A model generated the notes under the pieces. It ran no database searches. It had not been told where the DNA came from and saw only the letters and a list, made by a program, of their open reading frames with translations. Below are positions 33,715 to 41,046 of a stretch of 53,234 nucleotides of DNA, piece after piece. The stretch covers positions 1 to 53,234 of the forward strand of contig CANPVD010000073.1 of the NCBI GenBank assembly GCA_947581615.1. The letters run 5' to 3'. Numbering within the stretch: the first letter of the stretch is position 1; every line of letters begins with the position of its first letter. A program made the translations under genes and the position numbers. Source of the DNA: Candidatus Humimonas hydrogenitrophica (GTDB lineage: Bacteria; Gemmatimonadota; Gemmatimonadetes; Palauibacterales; Palauibacteraceae).

Positions 33715-35259
33715 CTACCGAAGGTCCTGCTCGCTCCAGGCGTAGTGGACCGTGTACTCCAGTGTGGCGCGGCCTCCGGCCGGCACCGTGATCCTCCACT
33801 CGGCGTGCTCCGCGTCGGGCTTCGCGTGCCGGGCCGGCTTCCCGTCGACCATCTCCGCCGTGATCCTCCACTCGTGCCATCGGAACATGCGCTCGGTCAC
33901 GTGCACCTGGACGGGCTCCTTCTTGGCGCTCCGCAGCGTGATCCGGTAGCCCTCCTCCAGGTTGTGGGCGTCGGGCCGGCGAAACGCCGTGCGGGTGCGC
34001 TCGGCCGTGAGGTCGAAGGCCCGGCCAAGCGGGAGGCGGACCGTGTCGCCGACCATGAGGTCGGGCACCGGAGCCTCGCCGGCGAGCAGCGTGGAGCCGT
34101 CCTCGTCCTCCTCGTAGATGCGGGCGCGCCCGGCCGGCAGCGGCCGGTCCACCGGGGTGTGCTCCCCCGAGGCGAGCTCGAGGACCGCCTGGACGTGCGT
34201 CCGGCCGGAGCTCCCGCCCGGCTGGGTCTGGGTGATGGGGCGGCTGGACCCGTACCCGTAGGCCTCTCCGCCATCGTACATGTAGAGCTTCCGGGTGGGG
34301 ACGTCGGTGGCGCGCAGGAGGAGGGCCCGCACGGTCTGGCCGTCTTCCAGCGACACGGCGCGCGGCAGCTCGAACACGTGGTACTCGGAGAAGCTCCGCT
34401 CCTCGGCCTGGGCGACGGACGGCGCCGCCGCCTCCATGACCTTGGCCCGGGCCGCGTCCGCCAGGGACTGCGGGCTCCCGGTCCGGTTGAGCTCGCCGGC
34501 GACGAGCCGCACCCGGGCGTTGGGCCAGCTCCGCCCCGAGCCGTCCCGCAGGTCGGCCCACGCCTCGAGCTCGAGGCTCCCGCCCGAGGGGGCGAGCGTG
34601 ATCGCGTACTCGGCGTTCCAGGTGAGGCCTCCGGTCAGGTAGCGGGCCGTGGCCGTGGACTGGCCGCCCCGCGCCGCGCGAACGGTCCAGGTGACGGCCG
34701 GGGCTAGCCGCTGGCCCTCGGGCAGGCCGGGAAGGAGGAGCTGCCGGACCTGGCCGGGCCCCAGGGACACGATCGAGCCGTTCTCTTTCCTCAGGAGGAG
34801 TCCGCCCGAGCCGGAGAGCAGGGTGGCGCGCAGCGTGTCGCCGCCCGCCAGCACGAGGTCGACCGCGCGCCCGACCGAGGCCCGCAGCAAATCCTCCATG
34901 CTCGCGCCGCCGGGCAGGCTGCGCTGCTCCACGACGCTCGCCGAGGTCCGGTCCGGGAACAGGAGCGACAGGCTCGACAGGTCCAGAGTCGAGGGGGGCG
35001 CTCCCCAGGTGATCCGACCCTCCCCGTCCGGCAGGCGGAAGCGCAGAGCTTCCCGCACGAGGGCGGGTCCGCCCGGATAGACCGCGATGTCCGCCCCGGT
35101 CGACGCGGTGGCGCCGGTGACCTCCGGCCCGGCTTGCTGCGCCGCCGCCAGCCCGAGCGGGGCGAGGGCCGCGGCAGCCAGGGTCACGAGTGCCGCTCCG
35201 GCGAGCGGGATCGAGGCTGCGGTAAGGCGCGGCGGGCTACCGGGGCTCCCTGTGGTCAT
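33715..35259 (-). CDS. Exported DUF4139 protein
   Basis: A 514-residue protein with an N-terminal signal (GAALVTLAAAALAPLGLAAAQ). The domain DUF4139 is seen in its C-terminal half: GLTWNAEYAITLAPSGGSLELEAWADLRDGSGRSWPNARVRLVAGELN, followed by the FELPRAVSLEDGQTVRALLLRATDVPTRKLYMYDGG segment and the closing AGGRATLEYTVHYAW strand. Members are beta-rich proteins of unknown function also annotated mucoidy-inhibitor-like. The 35-residue insert with YGYGSSRPITQTQPGGSSG and PAGRARIYEEDEDGSTLLAGEA is typical. ATG at 35259 has GGAGGAG 3 nt upstream, which fixes the start. Confidence 0.82.
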   Translation of the reverse strand: MTTGSPGSPPRLTAASIPLAGAALVTLAAAALAPLGLAAAQQAGPEVTGATASTGADIAVYPGGPALVREALRFRLPDGEGRITWGAPPSTLDLSSLSLLFPDRTSASVVEQRSLPGGASMEDLLRASVGRAVDLVLAGGDTLRATLLSGSGGLLLRKENGSIVSLGPGQVRQLLLPGLPEGQRLAPAVTWTVRAARGGQSTATARYLTGGLTWNAEYAITLAPSGGSLELEAWADLRDGSGRSWPNARVRLVAGELNRTGSPQSLADAARAKVMEAAAPSVAQAEERSFSEYHVFELPRAVSLEDGQTVRALLLRATDVPTRKLYMYDGGEAYGYGSSRPITQTQPGGSSGRTHVQAVLELASGEHTPVDRPLPAGRARIYEEDEDGSTLLAGEAPVPDLMVGDTVRLPLGRAFDLTAERTRTAFRRPDAHNLEEGYRITLRSAKKEPVQVHVTERMFRWHEWRITAEMVDGKPARHAKPDAEHAEWRITVPAGGRATLEYTVHYAWSEQDLR

Positions 35260-35364
35260 GATCTCCTCCGCGAGGCCGGGTGGAGTGAGGCGTCGGTGAA
35301 GTGCTGGCGATCCTTACCCCGACGCGAGCGGCGGGGTCGGGGTCACCGGCTGTTCCTCCTCCAC

Positions 35365-35391
35365 GAGGGGGCCGGTCGCACGGCCCCCCTC
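35365..35391 (-). terminator. Terminator hairpin behind pntB
   Basis: Starting at the pntB stop codon, GAGGGGGCCG (35365-35374) pairs with CGGCCCCCCTC (35381-35391) with one bulged C and a 6-nt loop. It is positioned to end the leftward pnt transcript. No T-run follows. Confidence 0.55.
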
Positions 35392-36793
35392 AAAGCTCCT
35401 TGACCTCCCGCACCAGGGCCCCCAGCGAGTCTGCCGCGTCCCCGAACAGCATGGAGTTGTTCGGCAGGTAGAAGAGCGGGTTGTCGACGCCGGCGAAGCC
35501 CGGGTTCAGGCTCCGCTTCAGGACGATGCACTGCCTGGCCCGGTCGACCTCGACGATCGGCATCCCCGCGATCGGGCTCGTCGGATCGTCGCGCGCCGCC
35601 GGGTTGACCACGTCGTTGGCGCCGACCACCAGCGCTACGTCCGTGTCCGCCATCTCCGGATTCACGTCCTCGATCTCGTACAGCTGGTCGTAGGGGACGT
35701 TGGCCTCCGCCAGGAGCACGTTCATGTGCCCGGGCATGCGGCCGGCCACCGGATGGATGGCGTATTTCACGGTGACGCCCTTGCGTCCCAGGAGATCGCC
35801 CAGCTCGCGGAGCTTGTGCTGCGCCTGCGCGACCGCGAGGCCGTAGCCCGGCACCACCACGACCTGCCGGGCGTAGGCCAGCATCATGGCCGCCGACTCG
35901 GCGTTGATCTCCCGGGCCGTGCGCTCGCCGCCCGGTCCGCCGCCCGAAGCCGCTTGCGGCCCGCCGCCCCCGCCGAACGCCCCGAACAGGACGTTGGCCA
36001 GGGAGCGGTTCATGCCCCGGCACATGATCCCGGTGAGGATGAGTCCCGAGGCTCCCACCAGCGCGCCGCTGATGATGAGCGACATGTTCTCGAGCACGAA
36101 GCCGGCCGCCGAGGCCGCCAGGCCCGAGTAGGAGTTGAGGAGCGCGATCACGACCGGCATGTCGGCGCCGCCGATCGGGATGACGACCAGCACGCCCAGG
36201 AGGAGCGAGGCTCCGATCAGGAAATAGAACACGTCGACGCCGCCCGCCGGGGCGGACAGCGAGAGCCACGTCCCCGCCGCCAGCATGGCGATGAGGAGGA
36301 TGAAGTTGGAGGTCTTCTGCAGCGGGTACGTCACCGGCTTCTCCGTCACCAGCCCCTGCAGCTTCCCGAAGGCGACGAAGCTCCCCGAGAGCGTGACGCC
36401 ACCGATGAGGACGCCGGCCACGATCGAGACACCGTGCGCCACCTCCAGCCCCGAGGCCCGCTTGGCCAGCTCCAGGAAGTCCGCGATGGCCACCAGGGCC
36501 GAGGCGCCTCCGCCGAAGCCGTTGAACACCGCCACCATCTGCGGCATGGCGGTCATGGGCACGCTCTGCGCCATGATGAGGCCGATGGCGGAGCCCAGAA
36601 TGGCGCCGATCACGATCCACTCGAAGGAGACCAGGTGCTCTCCCAGGAGCGTGGCCACGATGGCGATCAGCATGCCGAGCGACGCGATGGCGTTGCCGCC
36701 GCGGGCGGTCTCGGGAGAGGAGAGCTTCTGGAGGCCGACGATGAACAGGACGGCCGACAGGAGGTAGGCGAGCTGGAAGAGCGACGAGCTCAT
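35390..36793 (-). CDS. pntB: NAD(P)+ transhydrogenase, beta subunit
   Basis: A 467-residue subunit of the proton-translocating transhydrogenase, which uses the proton motive force to make NADPH from NADH. The N-terminal two thirds are membrane helices (domain II: for example NAIASLGMLIAIVATLL and GGVTLSGSFVAFGKLQGLV). The C-terminal third is the NADP(H)-binding domain III, with VVVPGYGLAVAQAQHKLRELGDLL (GYGxAVAQAQ), YAIHPVAGRMPGHMNVLLAEANVPYD and LVVGANDVVNPAA. RSLNPGFAGVDNPLFYLPNNSMLFGDA is the family C-terminus. The gene is last of the three-gene set, 3 nt behind the preceding one. Confidence 0.96.
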   Translation of the reverse strand: MSSSLFQLAYLLSAVLFIVGLQKLSSPETARGGNAIASLGMLIAIVATLLGEHLVSFEWIVIGAILGSAIGLIMAQSVPMTAMPQMVAVFNGFGGGASALVAIADFLELAKRASGLEVAHGVSIVAGVLIGGVTLSGSFVAFGKLQGLVTEKPVTYPLQKTSNFILLIAMLAAGTWLSLSAPAGGVDVFYFLIGASLLLGVLVVIPIGGADMPVVIALLNSYSGLAASAAGFVLENMSLIISGALVGASGLILTGIMCRGMNRSLANVLFGAFGGGGGPQAASGGGPGGERTAREINAESAAMMLAYARQVVVVPGYGLAVAQAQHKLRELGDLLGRKGVTVKYAIHPVAGRMPGHMNVLLAEANVPYDQLYEIEDVNPEMADTDVALVVGANDVVNPAARDDPTSPIAGMPIVEVDRARQCIVLKRSLNPGFAGVDNPLFYLPNNSMLFGDAADSLGALVREVKEL

Positions 36794-36796
36794 GAC

Positions 36797-37102
36797 CTAA
36801 GCCTCCGGCCGGTCGCCCGAGGGGCGGCGGTGGAACATCTTCAGCATCCGGTCGGTGACCAGGAAGCCTCCCACCACGTTGATCGTGGCCATGGCCACCG
36901 CCGCCACCCCCAGCACCGTCATGAGGGTGTCCGAAGCGGTCCCGGCGATGACGAGCGCCCCCACGATGGAGATGCCGGAGATCGCGTTCGAGCCGGACAT
37001 CAGGGGCGTGTGCAGCGTGGGCGGCACCCTGGTGATCACCTGCCAGCCGACGAACATGGCCAGCACGAACACGTAGACGCCGACCAGAAGCGGTCCGATC
37101 AT
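36797..37102 (-). CDS. pntAB: NAD(P)+ transhydrogenase, alpha subunit part 2 (membrane domain)
   Basis: A 101-residue membrane protein equal to the C-terminal membrane segment of the E. coli alpha subunit, here a separate gene. Helices are seen in LLVGVYVFVLAMFVGWQVITRV, NAISGISIVGALVIAG and TLMTVLGVAAVAMATINVVGGFLVTDRML; VPPTLHTPLMSGSNAISGI is the strictly conserved motif. Together with PntB it forms the proton channel domain. The split into alpha-1 and alpha-2 is the arrangement of many bacteria such as Rhodospirillum. It is followed by pntB after 3 nt. Confidence 0.94.
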   Translation of the reverse strand: MIGPLLVGVYVFVLAMFVGWQVITRVPPTLHTPLMSGSNAISGISIVGALVIAGTASDTLMTVLGVAAVAMATINVVGGFLVTDRMLKMFHRRPSGDRPEA

Positions 37103-37148
37103 CCGCCCTCCTCTATGGTTGCCGACCGCGACGCGTGCGATGTCGCGG

Positions 37149-38279
37149 TCATGGCTGGAAGCGCACCTGGCCGTCGTGGACGACGCAGATGGCGCTCGTG
37201 ATCTCGTCTTCGAGGTCGAGGGTCGCTTCGCCTTCCGGGGCCAGGTGACCCAGCAGGGTGACGACCGTGCGCGCGTACATCTGGCTGGCGTGGAAGGGGA
37301 GCGAGGCGGCCAGGTTGAGCGGACCGTGGATCTTGACGCCCGCGTGGACCACGGTCTCGCCGGGAGAGGTGACTTCGCAGTTTCCTCCGGCCGGCGCCGC
37401 CATGTCGACCACGACCGAGCCGGGAGCCATGCCCTCCACCATCGCCCGGGTGAGGAGCCGGGGAGCCGGTCCGCCGGGGACGAGCGCGGTGGTGATCACG
37501 ACGTCCGAGGCCGCGACGTGCTCGGCGATGACCTCCTGCTCGCGGGCCCGCTCCTCCTCGCTGACCTCCCGAGCGTAGCCGCCCTCGGTCTCGGCTTCCT
37601 CCTTCACCTCCTCGGCGGCCACGAACGAGGCGCCCAGGCTCTCGACCTGCTCCCGGGCGGCCGGTCGGATGTCGAAGGCCTCGACCTTGGCGCCCAGGCG
37701 GCGCGCCGTGGCGATAGCCTGGAGGCCCGCCACGCCCGCGCCCAGCACGAACACCTTCGCCGGGGCGATCGTGCCCGCCGCCGTCATCATCATCGGGAAG
37801 AACTTGACCGAGGTGTCCGCCCCCAGCAGCGCGGCCTTGTAGCCGGTCACGGTGCTCATGGCCGAGAGCGCGTCCATGCTCTGGGCCCGGGTGATTCGCG
37901 GCATGAGCTCCATGGCCAGTGCCGTCACCCCGCTCTCGGCGAGCCGCTGCAGGATGTCGCCGTTCCGATGCGGGTCCAGCAGGCCGATCAGGATGGAGCC
38001 GGCCGGGAGCTCGGCGATCTCATCCAGCCCGCCTTCCCTCCGAAGCGGAGGTCCGACCCGCGCCACGACCCGGGCGCCCTCCATGAGGGAGCCGGAGCCC
38101 GTCACCTCCGCGCCCGCCTCCCGGTAGGAGGCGTCGGTGAAGCTGGCCGCGAGCCCGGCCTCCTCCTGGACCGCCACCGAGTGGCCGGCCTTGATGAGCT
38201 TGCCCGCCGCATCGGGCGTCAGCGCCACCCGGGTCTCGCCCGGGGCCGTCTCCATGGGAACGGCGATTCGCATCTCCAC
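37149..38279 (-). CDS. pntAA: NAD(P)+ transhydrogenase, alpha subunit part 1 (NAD(H)-binding)
   Basis: A 376-residue soluble subunit homologous to alanine dehydrogenase and the N-terminal part of PntA. It starts MRIAVPMETAPGETRVALTPDAAGKLIKAGHSVAVQEEAGL. The Rossmann motif is VFVLGAGVAGLQAIATARRLGAKVEAFDIR, where the final Asp selects NAD(H). VTTALVPGGPAPRLLTRAMVEGMAPGSVVVDMAAPAGGNCE is typical and closes the nucleotide site. The start is GTG 38279, with an in-frame ATG two codons later at 38273; AGGA lies before the GTG. It is expressed from the promoter at 38324-38352 with pntAB and pntB. Confidence 0.95.
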   Translation of the reverse strand: MEMRIAVPMETAPGETRVALTPDAAGKLIKAGHSVAVQEEAGLAASFTDASYREAGAEVTGSGSLMEGARVVARVGPPLRREGGLDEIAELPAGSILIGLLDPHRNGDILQRLAESGVTALAMELMPRITRAQSMDALSAMSTVTGYKAALLGADTSVKFFPMMMTAAGTIAPAKVFVLGAGVAGLQAIATARRLGAKVEAFDIRPAAREQVESLGASFVAAEEVKEEAETEGGYAREVSEEERAREQEVIAEHVAASDVVITTALVPGGPAPRLLTRAMVEGMAPGSVVVDMAAPAGGNCEVTSPGETVVHAGVKIHGPLNLAASLPFHASQMYARTVVTLLGHLAPEGEATLDLEDEITSAICVVHDGQVRFQP

Positions 38280-38323
38280 CTTCTTCCTGTTCGGTCGCGT
38301 GAGCCGGCGGACCGGCGTGGAGC

Positions 38324-38352
38324 ACGCTACGGTCCCGGCGCCGGGCGTTCAA
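38324..38352 (-). promoter_or_regulatory. Promoter of the pnt operon
   Basis: Read leftward: -35 TTGAAC (38347-38352), 17-nt spacer, -10 TAGCGT (38324-38329), 44 nt before the pntAA start. The -35 matches TTGACA at 4-5 positions. The -10 is identical to that of the DUF2911 gene. A TAGCTT also lies at 38401-38406 but without a -35. Confidence 0.65.
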
Positions 38353-38500
38353 CGCCCCCCGGCGTCGGGACCGAACGGCCATCGGGGCACGGACGGCCCG
38401 AAGCTACCGTCCGCTGCCGCCATCGTCTGTCCGGCAAAGAGTGCACGGGGCGGTGGGGAAGCCGCGCAGGAGCCTGTGGGGCGTTTCCCCGCAGAGCGTC

Positions 38501-38710
38501 TCAGGCTTCCAGCGAAAACCAGACCCGCAGGCGCACCTGGAACTCGGTGACGTCACCCTGTCCGATGTGCCCTCGCTGCTCCACCACCTCGAACCAGCGC
38601 AGGTCGCGCATCGTCTCGGAGGCGCGTCGGACCGCGCGACGCGTGGCATCGGCGTAGCTGTCGGGAGAGGTGCCCACCAGCTCGATCGACTTGTACGTGG
38701 CGCCGGACAT
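38501..38710 (-). CDS. Dodecin (flavin-binding small protein)
   Basis: A 69-residue dodecin. The pattern YKSIELVGTSPDSYADATRRAVRRASETMRDLRWFEVVEQRG is diagnostic: a beta strand, one helix, then Trp39, which stacks against the flavin in known dodecins, followed by QGDVTEFQVRLRVWFSLE with the Gln that also contacts flavin. Twelve subunits form a hollow shell that stores or buffers FMN, riboflavin or coenzyme A derivatives. The ATG at 38710 is preceded by GGAACCTCTCC-complement purines (GAGAGG on the coding strand side is weak). The 221 nt to pntAA hold its likely separate transcript end and the pnt promoter. Confidence 0.92.
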   Translation of the reverse strand: MSGATYKSIELVGTSPDSYADATRRAVRRASETMRDLRWFEVVEQRGHIGQGDVTEFQVRLRVWFSLEA

Positions 38711-38808
38711 GGAGAGGTTCCTCCGCGGAAGAGATCGTTTCGGGTCCCGGGCTCCGTTGCACCGCGGCAGGATGGCGGCGGACGGGACGGGGCCGCAACC
38801 GGCGGACC

Positions 38809-39528
38809 GTGCGGGGGGTGTTCTTGGCACAGCTGACCAGGCATCAGATGGGAGCGTCCCTCCTGGAGGCGCTCCGGCAGGCCGGACTCGGGGTCCGAGA
38901 CCTGTTCGAGGGCAGGCAGGAGCCCCTGTCGTGGTTCTTCCGTGGGCTGGCGTACGACCAGTCGGAGCTCGACATCCTCGAGTCGGGCGCGGTCGACATC
39001 CTGCACTCGCCCTCGGCGCTGGTGGAGCTGGCGGTGGACGAGATGGCCCTGGCCTGCGCCAACCTCGGCCCCGAGGGCGTGGCCGGCTACCTGGCCGTGC
39101 CGCCGGCCGCCGGTGTCGAAGCGCCACCCGACGCGGTGGATCCGGCCGGACTGCTGCTGGCTCCCGATGTCAGGCTGGGCTGGATGAACCTCGATGTGGC
39201 GCCGCCGGCCCTGTGGTTGGAGCGCCGGGACTCGGATCCGGCTTCGGACGAGCTCCTGGCCAGTCAGCTGGCGCGACTCGCCCGGGAGACGGGCGAGGAC
39301 GCCGACTCGGTGGAGGTGCACATCGAGGGGGCCCTGGAGACGGAGGGCGCGTGGGCGGAAGCCCCGGCGGGTGTCCGCCCGGCCGGGGTGTCGGTCTACT
39401 TCAGCTTCGAGCTTCCCAGGGTCACCGACGAGCCGGGCGAAAGGGAGCTGGCCCATGTGTTCGAGCGGGGGGCCAGCACCGCGTCCGCGGCGCTGGAGCG
39501 CATGCGCTCGATCTTCCGGGGCGACTGA
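38809..39528 (+). CDS. Acidic protein of unknown function, 239 aa
   Basis: Not recognised. The protein is rich in Ala, Leu, Glu and Asp, without signal peptide or membrane helix. Features: a helical start (GASLLEALRQAGLGVRDLFEG, PLSWFFRGLAYDQSELDILESGAVDILHSPSALVELAVDEMALAC), a middle stretch with DVRLGWMNLDVAPPALWLERRDSDPASDELLASQLARLAR, and a beta-like end with VEVHIEGALETEGAW and GVSVYFSFELPRV. The last helix (TASAALERMRSIFRGD) ends the protein. The start is unsure: GTG at 38809, GTG at 38818 or TTG at 38824 all lie in a G-rich stretch. It is divergent from dodecin and convergent with the DsbA-like gene, 4 nt apart. Confidence 0.62.
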   Translation: MRGVFLAQLTRHQMGASLLEALRQAGLGVRDLFEGRQEPLSWFFRGLAYDQSELDILESGAVDILHSPSALVELAVDEMALACANLGPEGVAGYLAVPPAAGVEAPPDAVDPAGLLLAPDVRLGWMNLDVAPPALWLERRDSDPASDELLASQLARLARETGEDADSVEVHIEGALETEGAWAEAPAGVRPAGVSVYFSFELPRVTDEPGERELAHVFERGASTASAALERMRSIFRGD

Positions 39529-39532
39529 GGCG

Positions 39533-40282
39533 TCAGCCGCCCGGCGTCTTCCCCTTCCCGGAATCCGCCGGCGCCCGGCCCGCGCCCGCCTTCGCGGGGC
39601 CCGCCTTGCCGCTGCGCTTGGCGATGAGGGAGTCGAGGACTTCCCTGAACTTGGCGAACGGCGCCGCCCCCTCCATGGAGATCGAGTCCCCGATGATGAA
39701 GAAGGGGGTCCCGTTCACGCCGACCCGGGTCACGCTGGCCAGGTCGCGCACCTGCAGCGGGGACGGGCGGTCCTCCTCCAGGCACTGCCGGTAGGAGGCG
39801 GAGTCGATCCCGAGCTTCTCCGCGTACTTCATGAAGAAGTCCACCGGGGTGTCGGACTTGGTCCACTCGGCCTGGTTCCGGAACAGCAGGTCGTGCATGG
39901 GCCAGAACTTCCCCACCGCCCCCGCGCAGAAGCCCGCCTCGATGGCCGGCCACGAGTGCACGTGGCGCGGGTTGGGGAAGGAGATCCACAGGTACTGGAT
40001 CTTCCCCGTCTTCACGTAGGCGCTGTCGATCTTCGGATAGGTCTCGTCGAAGTACTGCTTGCAGAAGGGGCACTCGAAGTCGGAGACCTCGATCATCCGG
40101 ACGGGCGCCGACGTGTCCCCCATGATCCGGGCCCGGTCCGCCCGTTGCATGATCACCGACACATCGGACGGGACCACGGAGCCGTCGGGCGTGGTCTGTG
40201 CCTTCCCGTCCTTGTCGGCGCACGCGGAGGCGACCAGGGGGAGGAGCGTGAACAGGAGGAGTGCCAGGCGGCGTCGCGGCAT
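39533..40282 (-). CDS. DsbA-family thioredoxin-like lipoprotein
   Basis: A 249-residue lipoprotein (signal with lipobox VASAC, Cys21). The thioredoxin fold has CPFC at 71-74 in VSDFECPFCKQYFDETYPKI, a helical insertion (WPAIEAGFCAGAVGKFWPMHDLLFRNQ) and the cis-Pro loop VNGTPFFIIGDSISMEGAAPFAKF. CPFC and the GTPFFI end resemble the DSBA/BdbD-like oxidases and isomerases. It acts on protein thiols at the outer face of the membrane. The C-terminal tail is Lys/Gly/Ala-rich, maybe disordered. ATG at 40282 begins the signal; sequence further upstream in the same frame is not used. Confidence 0.87.
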   Translation of the reverse strand: MPRRRLALLLFTLLPLVASACADKDGKAQTTPDGSVVPSDVSVIMQRADRARIMGDTSAPVRMIEVSDFECPFCKQYFDETYPKIDSAYVKTGKIQYLWISFPNPRHVHSWPAIEAGFCAGAVGKFWPMHDLLFRNQAEWTKSDTPVDFFMKYAEKLGIDSASYRQCLEEDRPSPLQVRDLASVTRVGVNGTPFFIIGDSISMEGAAPFAKFREVLDSLIAKRSGKAGPAKAGAGRAPADSGKGKTPGG

Positions 40283-40352
40283 GGGATGGCGTCCCTCGTC
40301 GGGGGAAGCGGAGCGGCTGTCCGGGAATCGTCCGGGTGCCGCGGGTCGGAAG

Positions 40353-40382
40353 AGTCTAACCCGAGCGCCCCGGGCCGTCCAA
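40353..40382 (-). promoter_or_regulatory. Promoter of the DsbA-like gene
   Basis: Read leftward: -35 TTGGAC (40377-40382), 18-nt spacer, -10 TAGACT (40353-40358), 71 nt from the ATG at 40282. It lies in the 303-nt divergent region 40283-40585, in which no gene and no other signal is seen. Confidence 0.5.
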
Positions 40383-40585
40383 CGGGACCGCCGGGAGCGG
40401 AACGTCGCCGGTCTCGGGACCCGTGGCGGCACACGGGTGGGACGTGTCAGTTTGGGCCGCCGTCGGACGGGCGGGGCCGGGGCGTCCGGCTCCTGCGGGT
40501 TCCGGGCGATCCAGAGGGAAGAGGGAGTGGTGGTCGGCTTCGAGGTGCGGGCGGCATGGGGCGCGGCGCAGGGACGGGGGGGACG

Positions 40586-40966
40586 ATGAGGGGCGAGGAG
40601 GAGTCCAGGGTGCCGGCCCTGTTGTATGCGAGGGGGGAGGGGACGCCCGTCGACCTGCGGATCCACCAACATTCACGCGGTCACCGGATTCGGCGCGCCG
40701 TGGCCGGGCTGGGCCTCCTGTGGCTCATGGCGGCCGTGGCCGTCTTCATCCCGATCGCGCACCTGATCCTCGTGCCGGGCCTGTTCTTCGGCGGGATCGG
40801 CCTGTTCATCGTGCGCTGGAGGCGCCGGAACCGGTTCGAGGCCTTCGAGGCGACCTGTCCCGCGTGTGGGGCGCGGGCGTCCTTCGACCTGGCGGAGGGG
40901 GCCGAGCTGCCGCTCCGGATCCACTGCCCCTGCTGCGACGCGGCCCTCACCCTCAAGTCGAGGTAG
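40586..40966 (+). CDS. Membrane protein with C-terminal zinc ribbon, 126 aa
   Basis: Two adjacent helices (VAGLGLLWLMAAVAVFIPIAH and LILVPGLFFGGIGLFIVRW) are followed by a basic turn and a zinc ribbon: CPACG (first CxxC) and, 22 residues later, CPCC. The ribbon is cytoplasmic by the positive-inside rule (RWRRRNR). No named family is assigned; similar small membrane-zinc-ribbon proteins are common and uncharacterised. ATG at 40586 follows a GGGGGGG run that can act as ribosome-binding site. The N-terminus (GEEESRVPALLYARGEGTPVDLRIHQHSR) is hydrophilic. Confidence 0.68.
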   Translation: MRGEEESRVPALLYARGEGTPVDLRIHQHSRGHRIRRAVAGLGLLWLMAAVAVFIPIAHLILVPGLFFGGIGLFIVRWRRRNRFEAFEATCPACGARASFDLAEGAELPLRIHCPCCDAALTLKSR

Positions 40967-40970
40967 CGCC

Positions 40971-40983
40971 GGGCCGAAGGCCC
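40971..40983. terminator. Short hairpin between convergent genes
   Basis: GGGCC-GAA-GGCCC lies 5 nt after the stop of the zinc-ribbon gene and 64 nt before the end of the convergent decarboxylase gene. The stem is only 5 bp with no T-run; assigned by position. Confidence 0.33.
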
Positions 40984-41046
40984 CACGGCGAGCCGATCGG
41001 TCGGGGACGGTAGCGCGCGAACCGGTCGGCGATGGGGGCGGGGCGC

